NCBI GenBank assembly: GCA_009788055.1
Contig: WQSG01000018.1
Location: forward strand, 1 to 48,747
Reading direction: 5' to 3'
Length of the DNA stretch: 48,747 nucleotides
Source of the DNA: Defluviitaleaceae bacterium
GTDB taxonomy: Bacteria; Bacillota; Clostridia; Lachnospirales; WQUN01
Below the pieces are notes generated by a model. The model worked only from the letters and a program-made list of their open reading frames with translations. It ran no database searches and was not told the origin of the DNA. The position numbers and the translations under genes are program-made. Of this stretch, positions 30,748 to 38,087 are shown piece after piece (within the stretch, counting starts at the first letter, position 1; each line of letters starts with the position of its first letter).

Positions 30748-31165
30748 TTATTGTTTGACGCTTATCAAAAGAACGGTATCGTTTCCGCTTTTCATAACGC
30801 GCCCGATTACTTCAACACAGCAATAATTTCCATGCGTTAGTGCCGTCTCGTCCAGCTTAATGTTAATGCCGTCCCAGTCGTTTTTTCGGTTGTCGATTTG
30901 AATGTCCTTAAAAATATGCCTGTGTTCTTTGCCCCACGCCCAAAATTTTTCGTAATCTTCGTGGGTTTCACCGCTTGATATAACTTCGCGGAACGTTGGT
31001 ATTTCTACAACCATAACGGCGGGTAATGTTTTATCCATTTGCGAGATTTGGTTTTCCAAATTCTCCGCGTTTTCGCAAAATTAAAATCTGTTCCGGTTTT
31101 TTACCGCTGTTTCATCATACAGGCGGTAGGCATAATCGTTGATTCTTGTGCTTGTGATAAACCTC
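30748..31165 (-). pseudogene. Decayed paralogue of the MerR carbohydrate-sensing regulator
   Basis: On the minus strand, from about 31165, one reads STRINDYAYRLYDETAV, matching STRLDDYAYRLYDESAV of the intact regulator at 9933. An in-frame stop follows near 31085. A 103-codon frame (31059-30748) then reads QISQMDKTLPAVMVVEIPTF (matching QMDKKIPGVMVVNIPKF), jumps to NRKNDWDGINIKL and NYCCVEVIGRV of the carbohydrate-binding-like part, and ends. The N-terminal half of the helix-turn-helix, most of the sensor and the C-terminus are deleted. The remnant faces away from the binding-protein gene and still has a MerR-type promoter upstream. Confidence 0.8.
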
Positions 31166-31190
31166 CTGTGTGCTTTTTGAAGTTAGGTAC

Positions 31191-31221
31191 AGCATAACTC
31201 TTTCCCTAACGGAAGAGTCAA
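31191..31221 (-). promoter_or_regulatory. MerR-type promoter of the decayed regulator
   Basis: On the minus strand TTGACT (31221-31216) and TATGCT (31196-31191) are exactly 19 bp apart. The spacer starts CTTCC-gttag-GGAAA, nearly the dyad found at 9878-9892. Between it and the start of the binding-protein gene at 31277 is a hairpin, ATAAACCG-TTTT-CGGTTTTAT (31230-31250). Confidence 0.75.
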
Positions 31222-31276
31222 TAGGAATTATAAACCGTTTTCGGTTTTATAATAAAATAAAGAGAGGAGAATGAAA

Positions 31277-32695
31277 ATGAAGAAGCATTTTATTTTTGCA
31301 ATTCTTGCAACATTTGTACTTGCGTTTACCGCTTGCGGCGGTAATGGCGAAGGCGGTAACGAGGCGGAGCCGGGGCTGGTTGGCAACGGCGGCGGAGGCG
31401 CGGCGGCAGACGCAGAGCGCGACCTTGGAGGTATGGTAATCAACATTGCAACATGGTGGGCAGACGAATGTACGGAAACCGCAGACCGTGACGTTTCCAT
31501 TTCTGCACGGGCGCGTTGGGACGACAGACAAGCAATGGAGGAACGCTACAATTTTAGAATTCGCTATGTAAGATACGGAAGCTGGCAGGATGTACGCGAT
31601 GATATCCAGCAGCAAATTATGGGTGAAAACAGGAATTACCACATTTGGACGGTAGAGCCTACGTGGTTTGCAACGCACCACACGCAAGGGCTTTTCGCAC
31701 CCATTCCAATGCACCATTTCCAAGACGATTATGGTATTGAGTGGAACGAAAGTTTATTGGAAGTTACCATGCGCGATGGTATGCCGCATGGTTTTGCGCA
31801 CGGCGTTGAAATGGCGGGCGGCGTTTATTTCAACAAGCGTTTGCTGGAAGAAGCGGGCTTCCCTCGGGATTATCCCTTCCAATTGCAAGCGGACAACAAC
31901 TGGACGTGGGCAACATTTACAGATTTGGCGCGTCACCTTTCCCGTGACGAGGACGGCGACGGCGTAATGGACACATGGGCTTTAACCACATTCCACCAAG
32001 ATTTTCTTAATGCGGCGTTGGCGTCTAACGGTGCGGCGTTTGCCACGGTAGACCCTGTCACGGGCAGATTTGTGAACGCAACAAACACAGACGCTTTCCG
32101 CGAAACTTTAGAGTGGGTTGTATCGCTTCGTGACGAAATGCTTACAATGCACGAGGAAGATGTTGGCGGCGAATGGGACGTTTTCCGTCAAATGTTTAAC
32201 GACGGACAAGGCGCGATGCGTGTTGCAAACAACTATGTAGCGGGCGAAATTTTCCCGATGCTTGCGGATGAATGGGGTTTTGTTGCATTCCCACGCGGCC
32301 CGCGTTCTGCGCATCACTATTCATGGGTTTCCCAAGATATTATGGTAATCCCGCATTTTTACAGCGCGGAAGAAATAGACAACATCATGTTTGCAATGCA
32401 AAAATGGGTGCGTCCGCTTGAAGATGACGACCCGGACGATTGGATTTTTGAAGCGCGTGACGTTCACCGCGACCCACGCTCCGTTACCGAAACCATGGCA
32501 AACTTCACACGCAATCCCGACCTGCAAGTAATGCCCGCACACGAAATGTTACCCGGGCTTGGTCACACCCTAAACGACCTGTTTGCGTGGAATGTTTGGA
32601 CAGGAAACGAGGCCTCTGTAATCATTGAAGAAGCCCAGCTTGTTTGGGATGCATTCTTAAACGACATCAATGATATGCAGGTTGGCGCGAATTAG
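31277..32695 (+). CDS. Extracellular sugar-binding lipoprotein (ABC transporter)
   Basis: A 472-residue family-1 solute-binding protein. The signal peptide ends in the lipobox VLAFTAC, followed by a Gly-rich linker (to about 55). The binding domain shows VINIATWWADE, YHIWTVEPTWFATHHTQGLF, GGVYFNKRLLEEAGFP and WTWATFTDLARHLSRDEDGD. ATG at 31277 lies eight bases after AGAGGAG; ATG 31271 is too close to that site. It presumably feeds the permeases at 28658 and 29586. The Trp-rich sequence fits oligosaccharide binding. Confidence 0.92.
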   Translation: MKKHFIFAILATFVLAFTACGGNGEGGNEAEPGLVGNGGGGAAADAERDLGGMVINIATWWADECTETADRDVSISARARWDDRQAMEERYNFRIRYVRYGSWQDVRDDIQQQIMGENRNYHIWTVEPTWFATHHTQGLFAPIPMHHFQDDYGIEWNESLLEVTMRDGMPHGFAHGVEMAGGVYFNKRLLEEAGFPRDYPFQLQADNNWTWATFTDLARHLSRDEDGDGVMDTWALTTFHQDFLNAALASNGAAFATVDPVTGRFVNATNTDAFRETLEWVVSLRDEMLTMHEEDVGGEWDVFRQMFNDGQGAMRVANNYVAGEIFPMLADEWGFVAFPRGPRSAHHYSWVSQDIMVIPHFYSAEEIDNIMFAMQKWVRPLEDDDPDDWIFEARDVHRDPRSVTETMANFTRNPDLQVMPAHEMLPGLGHTLNDLFAWNVWTGNEASVIIEEAQLVWDAFLNDINDMQVGAN

Positions 32696-32707
32696 AGGAT
32701 TAGGACC

Positions 32708-32790
32708 TTGGGGCTCTGCCCCAAACCCCGGAAACTTTTAAAAAAGTTTCATCAAAACTTTAACTCAAAACCGCGCAAATGCGCGGTTTT
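32708..32790. repeat. Composite hairpin repeat, copy 3
   Basis: TTGGGGC-TCT-GCCCCAA (32708-32724), AAACTTTT/AAAAGTTT (32733-32750 region), a CATCAAAACTTTAACT block identical in kind to copy 1, then AAAACCGCGC-AAAT-GCGCGGTTTT (32767-32790). It lies between the two lipoprotein genes. Confidence 0.85.
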
Positions 32791-32818
32791 GGGGTTGCGA
32801 TATGATAGGAGGAATTTT

Positions 32819-33931
32819 ATGCGAAATAAATTTTTGTTTTTGATGTTGGTAGCTTTGTTGGCGTTTGCTGTGGCTTGCGGCGGCAATAATGATGCGCCGC
32901 CCGCAACAGGCGGAGATGTAGCTGAAAATGGTGCAGTTGAAACCAACGGCGCGGAAGATGATACGGGCGTTGTTCCTATAGCGCGTCCTGCGGGGGTTGT
33001 GTACTCCCTTGCGACGGATGCGCATTTGCAAAACGCGCAAGTGAGCGATGAACCGAGCGAAATTGGTGGTTCGCCGTATATCGTGCGGGCGGATGTTCCG
33101 CTGTGGACGGTAACGGGCTATGGCGTGAACGAAACAAACGCGCTTGCTATGTCAAACCGTGCGGGTCACGGGTATTCGTTTGATATTTCTACCGCCGCAT
33201 TCGATTGGGATTTGGCAAACAACACGTATATGATAACCGTTAGCGGCAGCATTGGCGGCGCGGGGGACGTGAGTATCACCTGCGAAACAGGTGAAGTGTT
33301 TGTTGCTGCCGAAGTTGGCGACGGTAATTTTTCACTGGCGGCAGTGATTGGCGGCGGTCTTGAGTGCGGCGTAATTCGCATAGATACCAATGCCTATCAG
33401 CTTTATATCAACGAATTTATGGTTTCGCAATTCACAAGCGCGGATTTGCCGCGCCCCGCAAACGTAGTCTATTCCCTAAGCACAGACCCGCTGTTTCAGC
33501 AACTTGAACCGGGTACACGCGGATACCGCAACGTATTCATCACGCCAATTTTGAACCCTGCGGGAACGCCGACATACACCATTGTCGAAGGCCCTTACGG
33601 CAACGCGATTCAAATTACAAACCGTACAGGCAACTACAACGCAGTGGACTTTATCACAGACGTCTTTGATTGGGATTTTGAAAACTATTCCTATATCCTA
33701 ACCCTTCACGCCCATGTACAAGGCGGTGACACAGGTCTAATCGGCGGCGCAGACAGCCCGTGGAACTGGCTTTCTCCCCTCGACACAGACGAAAACGGCA
33801 ACTTCTCAATCTCACACCTCATCGACAGCTACACCTCCCTTGAGGCCGCAGGTTCTCGCCGTTGGTTCCGTCTACAGTCCACCTGCATTAACCCGCTTAC
33901 GATTTATGAAGTGATTTTGGAAAAACAATAA
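32819..33931 (+). CDS. Lipoprotein with two carbohydrate-binding-like domains
   Basis: A 370-residue lipoprotein; the lipobox is AFAVAC and an acidic linker runs to about 55. The two halves are related: RPAGVVYSLATD (about 58) and RPANVVYSLSTD (about 212) open each domain. Each then has an AFDWDLANNTYMITVSG / VFDWDFENYSYILTLHA strand pair, and the beta-rich length of about 150 residues fits a carbohydrate-binding module. AGGAGG precedes the ATG. The next gene is a GH10 xylanase, so xylan or xylo-oligosaccharide capture at the surface is a reasonable inference. Confidence 0.75.
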   Translation: MRNKFLFLMLVALLAFAVACGGNNDAPPATGGDVAENGAVETNGAEDDTGVVPIARPAGVVYSLATDAHLQNAQVSDEPSEIGGSPYIVRADVPLWTVTGYGVNETNALAMSNRAGHGYSFDISTAAFDWDLANNTYMITVSGSIGGAGDVSITCETGEVFVAAEVGDGNFSLAAVIGGGLECGVIRIDTNAYQLYINEFMVSQFTSADLPRPANVVYSLSTDPLFQQLEPGTRGYRNVFITPILNPAGTPTYTIVEGPYGNAIQITNRTGNYNAVDFITDVFDWDFENYSYILTLHAHVQGGDTGLIGGADSPWNWLSPLDTDENGNFSISHLIDSYTSLEAAGSRRWFRLQSTCINPLTIYEVILEKQ

Positions 33932-33945
33932 CGGGAAGACCGTGC

Positions 33946-34119
33946 GGGACGGAGTCCCCCACGCCCCCTGCAAGGGGACAAGTCCCCTTGACCCCTATCC
34001 TAAAACCGCGCAAATGCGCGGTTTTAAATTACGACGCAGTTTATCACTAGTCAAAATTTAAAGTTTGGGTCAAGCCTTTTTAAAGGCTTGCGGGGTTTGG
34101 GGCAGAGCCCCAAGGTCTT
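33946..34119. repeat. Composite hairpin repeat, copy 4 (inverted)
   Basis: It carries the same modules as copies 1-3 but in reverse order: GGGAC-GGA-GTCCC, AAGGGGACAAGTCCCCTT, AAAACCGCGC-AAAT-GCGCGGTTTT (34004-34025 region), the complement of the GACTAGTGATAAA block, AAGCCTTTTTAAAGGCTT, and TTGGGGC-AGA-GCCCCAA near the end. It directly precedes the xylanase ribosome binding site. Confidence 0.85.
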
Positions 34120-34135
34120 AAAAAAGGAGAAAATC

Positions 34136-35212
34136 ATGACAAATTTACCATCGTTGTGTAAAACGTTTGAGGAATATTTTAAGATTGGGAATATTATTTC
34201 GCCGTGTGACTTGGAAGATGCCAAGTTGTTGGAAGAATATCGGCATCACTATAATGCGGCGACGGCGGAGAATGCGATGAAGCCTGTTTATGTAACGCCA
34301 AAGAAGGGCGTGTATGAGTTTGGCGAGGCGGACAGGATTGTGGAATGGGCGGCGCAAAACGGGTTGCTTATGGTAGGTCATACGCTGGTTTGGCATGGGC
34401 AGTCTGCGCCGTGGTTGAATATGAAAGAGGACGGCTCGCCGCTTACCCGTGCGGAAGCCAAGGCGAACATGGAAGAATTTATCAAGGCGTATGTTGGGCG
34501 GTACAGCGGAAAAATATATTCGTGGGACGTGATAAACGAGGCGTTCATAGACAGCAGCGGCGATGAAAAATACACGGGCAATTGGCGCGATTATATTAGG
34601 CGCGAAACAGACAATCCCCGTGCTGTTGGGCATTGGTTTTTGGCGTATGCAAACGGGGCAGGGGAGGGCGAACACGGTTCGGACTATGTATTTGATGCAT
34701 TTTATTTTGCGCGGAAATACGACCCCAAAGCCGTTCTGTATTACAACGAGTACAACGAAGAATTTGACCACAAGTGTACTGCAATCCCGCAAATGGTAAA
34801 CGAAATCAACGAGCAGTGGCGCAATCATCCCGAATACGACGGGATGCCTCTAATTGAGGGAATAGGAATGCAAAGCCATCACAACCACATTTGCACCAAT
34901 GTGGACAAAATTCGTGCCGCGCTGGAAAGCTTCACAAAAACAGGCGCGAAAATTTCCATCACGGAAATGGATTTCACACATGGTTCTTCTTCCGAACCCG
35001 CCAACCCCCTAACCGCAGAGCAATCCCAAAACCTCACAAAAATGTACACAGCCCTCTTTAACCTCTACCGCGAATTTTCCCCGCACATAGAGCGCGTAAC
35101 CTTCTGGGGGCTAAACGACAAGCGAAGCTGGCGTTCATGGGGTTCGCCGCTACTGTTCGACAGCAACAACCAACCCAAGGACGCATTCCACGCGATACTA
35201 AACAATGTATAA
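34136..35212 (+). CDS. Endo-1,4-beta-xylanase, glycoside hydrolase family 10
   Basis: A 358-residue GH10 TIM barrel that hydrolyses xylan backbones. The acid/base Glu135 lies in WDVINEAF and the nucleophile Glu277 in SITEMDF. Other subsite motifs are MKPVYVTPKKGVYEF, GHTLVWHGQSAPWLN, YNEYNEEF and VTFWGLNDKRSW. There is no signal peptide and no accessory module, so it should act in the cytoplasm on imported xylo-oligosaccharides. AAAGGAGAAAATC precedes the ATG. Together with the upstream binding proteins it points to xylan as the substrate of the locus. Confidence 0.95.
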   Translation: MTNLPSLCKTFEEYFKIGNIISPCDLEDAKLLEEYRHHYNAATAENAMKPVYVTPKKGVYEFGEADRIVEWAAQNGLLMVGHTLVWHGQSAPWLNMKEDGSPLTRAEAKANMEEFIKAYVGRYSGKIYSWDVINEAFIDSSGDEKYTGNWRDYIRRETDNPRAVGHWFLAYANGAGEGEHGSDYVFDAFYFARKYDPKAVLYYNEYNEEFDHKCTAIPQMVNEINEQWRNHPEYDGMPLIEGIGMQSHHNHICTNVDKIRAALESFTKTGAKISITEMDFTHGSSSEPANPLTAEQSQNLTKMYTALFNLYREFSPHIERVTFWGLNDKRSWRSWGSPLLFDSNNQPKDAFHAILNNV

Positions 35213-35245
35213 GTTTTCGTGTATAATGCTTTAAGGAGGTGAGCC

Positions 35246-35497
35246 ATGAGTCACATGACTGCGGCGTTAGCGCAACAAAATTTTACAACCATTCTTGATA
35301 CCGTCATTCGGAAAGGTGATACCATATCCATTGCCACAGACGAAGGCGCGGCTATGTTGGTGAACCAAGATGAATGGTATGGAATGATAGAGACGCTCTA
35401 TTTGCAATCTATACCCGGAATGAAGGACTCCATATTGGAAGGCAAGGCAATGTCTATTGATGAATGCCTTGATAGCGTGGGATGGGATATAAGCTAA
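35246..35497 (+). CDS. YefM/Phd-family antitoxin
   Basis: An 83-residue protein with the Phd/YefM layout: N-terminal AALAQQNFTTILDTVIRKGD, a DNA-binding half with AAMLVNQDEWYGMIETLYL, and a toxin-wrapping C-terminal helix (MKDSILEGKAMSIDECLDS). GGAGGTGAGCC precedes the ATG. It overlaps the toxin gene by 16 bases. Confidence 0.87.
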   Translation: MSHMTAALAQQNFTTILDTVIRKGDTISIATDEGAAMLVNQDEWYGMIETLYLQSIPGMKDSILEGKAMSIDECLDSVGWDIS

Positions 35498-35781
35498 AAT
35501 ATACACCCCAAGCGAACAAAGATGCTCGCTTGCTTGAACGCGCAGGGCTTGATAAAATCGCGAAAAAACTTCTTTCCATCATATCTGAAAACCCGTGGCA
35601 ATATCCCCCTGCGTATGAAAAATTGCAAGGCGATATGAAAGGCTCTTACTCACGCAGGATAAACAAACAACACCGTATCGTGTACGATGTGTTGCCCAAT
35701 GACGCAATGCTAGAAGACGAAAATGGCGTTCTCTACAAAGGTGTCGTAAAAATCATACGTATGTGGACACATTATGAATAA
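35482..35781 (+). CDS. YoeB/Txe-family toxin (mRNA interferase)
   Basis: A 99-residue RelE-fold toxin: YKLKYTPQANKDARLLERAG, NPWQYPPAYEKLQGDMKGSY, SRRINKQHRIVYDV and the C-terminal IRMWTHYE, which holds the catalytic His/Tyr of the YoeB type. A NDAMLEDENGVLYKG loop is longer than in E. coli YoeB. It is coupled to the antitoxin by overlap and convergent with the histidine kinase. Confidence 0.88.
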   Translation: MGYKLKYTPQANKDARLLERAGLDKIAKKLLSIISENPWQYPPAYEKLQGDMKGSYSRRINKQHRIVYDVLPNDAMLEDENGVLYKGVVKIIRMWTHYE

Positions 35782-35792
35782 TGGAGCAGGCT

Positions 35793-38036
35793 TCAAACCC
35801 GTAACCGTTCTGCGATATCGTTATAGTTCATTTCTTCTGCCATTGCTACAAGCCACTGTACTAATTCTTGGTCGTGGTCGTAGGTGAAGCTGTTTAGTTT
35901 TGCGGCGACGTTGTCGATTTCGTTCATGTCGTGGCGTTCGCAAGCTTCAAGGAGTTTTGCGAGAAGTTCGTCGCAGGGTTTTTCGCGGTGTTGTTTTTCT
36001 TTTTCTGTTTTTGCGAGGTTGATATTTATTTCTGTTAAAAGCCGTCTTATGCTGTGCAGAAATGGGGAATTGTTTGCGGCGATAAATTCCAAATCGCCGT
36101 CTTTCCCTGCGGTTTCAAGGGCGGCGGCGCGGTCTGCGATTGTGTCGGCGCAAATGCCGTAGCACGCGCCCTTTATGCCGTGTACGGCGATGATGTAGTC
36201 TGTGAGGTCGGCGGTGTTTACGGTTTCGGCTTTGCGAAGAATTAGCGGAACATTGTGCGCGAAGGTGTGCATCACACTAAAATATGTTTCGGCATCGCCG
36301 TCAAAACGCGCTAAACCTTTGGCAATGTCGATGTCCTCGATATCCATGTTAAGAATCAAATCCCTGTTTGGCTCTACCGCAAGGGGGGGTGGTTCTTCGT
36401 GTATTTCGACAGTTGCGTTATCCGGCTTTACCCACTTTTTGACTACATTATCCAAGCGGGAAATTTCGATTGGCTTTGAAATAAATGCCTGAAACCCGTT
36501 AGCAAGAAACATCTCCTCGTTGCCGACAAGGGCGTTTGCCGTGAAAGCGATGATGGGGATGTTTTTTGCGTACTCTGTGTCTATCCCGCGTATGATTTTA
36601 GTGGCTTCAATGCCGTCCATGTCGGGCATCATGTGGTCCATAAAAATTGCGTCGTAGTGCGCGGTTTTGTTTTTTATGGCATAAATGGCATCAACGCCAT
36701 TGGTTACGCAGTCGCAGTTTATGCTGTAACGCCGCAACAAACCTTTGGCAACTGCAAGGTTTGTGTCCACATCGTCAACCACTAAAATGCGGGCGTTCGG
36801 CAATTTTATGCGCGGCTGTTTGGTATGGTTTTTTGTTTTTTCTACATACCGCAGATTTTGAAGGCTTAAAATATCTTCAGGGCTGATAACCTTTTCGGAA
36901 ACAAATTTTTGCAAAATTTTCATCGTAAACGTACTGCCCTTGCCTTGTACGCTTTCCACCTCTATGCCGCCGCGCATCCGTTTCGACAGCCGCCGCGCAA
37001 TAGACAAACCAAGCCCCGTTCCTGTGATTTCTCGGTTTGCGGTCATATCTGCCTGTGTATAGTCCTCAAAAACGCTTTCTAAATTTTCTTCGCTTATGCC
37101 AATTCCCGTGTCCTTTACTATGGCGGTAATCAAAACATTATTGAGTTCAATTTTGCAATCTAAAATAAGTTCCACTTCGCCCTCGTGGGTGTACTTGAAC
37201 GCATTGGACAACAGATTGTTTAGGATTTGTTTAACCCTAAGTTCGTCCCCATAAAGACGCGCAGGCATTTTTTCGTCGATTGTAAGCTTAAATTCTATCG
37301 GTTTATCTGCGCTGTACAAAATGCTTTGCGATAATACATCGCTTAGTATGCTTGCGGTATTGTATTCCACGGGTATAAGTTCAAATTTCCCCGTTTCAAT
37401 TTTTGAAATGTCCAAAATGTCGCTGATTATGTTAAGCAACGTGGTGCCCGCGTTTCGTATGTTAATAAGGTTTGAAAACAACTCTTTGCTTAGCCCGTCC
37501 GATTCCAGCGAAAGTTCCGTAAAGCCGATTATGGCACTAAGCGGCGTACGCATTTCGTGGCTCATAACGGCAATAAATTCCGACTTGGCGTTGCTTGCTA
37601 CCTCCGCACTCCGCACAGACTCTTGCAGTTCCGCGTTTTGCCTTTTTAACAGCAGGTGGATTTCCACACGCGCTTTAAGTACATCGGGGTTAATCGGTTT
37701 TGTAATATAATCAACAGCACCTTCGCGCAGTGCCCTTGTTTTGCTCTCCCTGTCCCCCGTAGCCGTTAAGAAAATTACGGGAATTTGTGAGGTTACGCTG
37801 TCGTCCTTCAGTCTTCTTATAATGGAATACCCGTCCATCTCCGGCATTTCTATGTCCAGCAGAATCAAGTCCGGAGTAAGCACACTAAGCAAATTAAACA
37901 ATATTTTGCCGGACAAAATTTTGTATATTGTATAGCTATGGTGCAGAATATTATCGGCTATCTCCAAATTAAACTCAGAATCGTCCACCAAAAAAATGAT
38001 TTCGCGGTTGTCTTGGGTATCCATTTTAATATCCAC
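35793..38036 (-). CDS. Soluble hybrid histidine kinase (REC-HisKA-HATPase-REC-HPt)
   Basis: A 747-residue multidomain phosphorelay protein without membrane segments. Receiver 1 occupies 12-130 (phospho-Asp61 in LLDIEMPEMDG). The dimerisation domain has His160 in VMSHEMRTPLSAIIGF. The ATPase domain has NLLSNAFKYTHEGE, KDTGIGI and GTGLGLSIARRLS. Receiver 2 spans about 420-540 (MDHMMPDMDG) and the HPt domain about 590-690 (His in VHGIKGACYG). With its N-terminal receiver it probably takes its input from another phosphodonor. The start is uncertain: GTG at 38036 or ATG at 38024, both badly spaced from AGAGGGG. It lies 51 bp behind the hydrogenase-like sensor in the same direction. Confidence 0.92.
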   Translation of the reverse strand: MDIKMDTQDNREIIFLVDDSEFNLEIADNILHHSYTIYKILSGKILFNLLSVLTPDLILLDIEMPEMDGYSIIRRLKDDSVTSQIPVIFLTATGDRESKTRALREGAVDYITKPINPDVLKARVEIHLLLKRQNAELQESVRSAEVASNAKSEFIAVMSHEMRTPLSAIIGFTELSLESDGLSKELFSNLINIRNAGTTLLNIISDILDISKIETGKFELIPVEYNTASILSDVLSQSILYSADKPIEFKLTIDEKMPARLYGDELRVKQILNNLLSNAFKYTHEGEVELILDCKIELNNVLITAIVKDTGIGISEENLESVFEDYTQADMTANREITGTGLGLSIARRLSKRMRGGIEVESVQGKGSTFTMKILQKFVSEKVISPEDILSLQNLRYVEKTKNHTKQPRIKLPNARILVVDDVDTNLAVAKGLLRRYSINCDCVTNGVDAIYAIKNKTAHYDAIFMDHMMPDMDGIEATKIIRGIDTEYAKNIPIIAFTANALVGNEEMFLANGFQAFISKPIEISRLDNVVKKWVKPDNATVEIHEEPPPLAVEPNRDLILNMDIEDIDIAKGLARFDGDAETYFSVMHTFAHNVPLILRKAETVNTADLTDYIIAVHGIKGACYGICADTIADRAAALETAGKDGDLEFIAANNSPFLHSIRRLLTEININLAKTEKEKQHREKPCDELLAKLLEACERHDMNEIDNVAAKLNSFTYDHDQELVQWLVAMAEEMNYNDIAERLRV

Positions 38037-38054
38037 ACCCCTCTTATGTAATAA

Positions 38055-38081
38055 GTTCGCGGGGGCAAAGCCCCCGCGAAC
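38055..38081. terminator. 12-bp perfect hairpin between the sensor gene and the kinase gene
   Basis: GTTCGCGGGGGC-AAA-GCCCCCGCGAAC. On the minus strand the hairpin follows the stop of the hydrogenase-like gene and precedes the kinase start. No good T run follows on that strand, so it may attenuate or stabilise the transcript instead of ending it. It resembles the GC-rich module of the composite repeat family. Confidence 0.65.
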
Positions 38082-38087
38082 TTTGTT

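Noticed and set aside
31228..31723. Minus-strand frame of 158 codons across the start of the binding-protein gene
   Set aside because: Antisense to a clear signal peptide and solute-binding domain.
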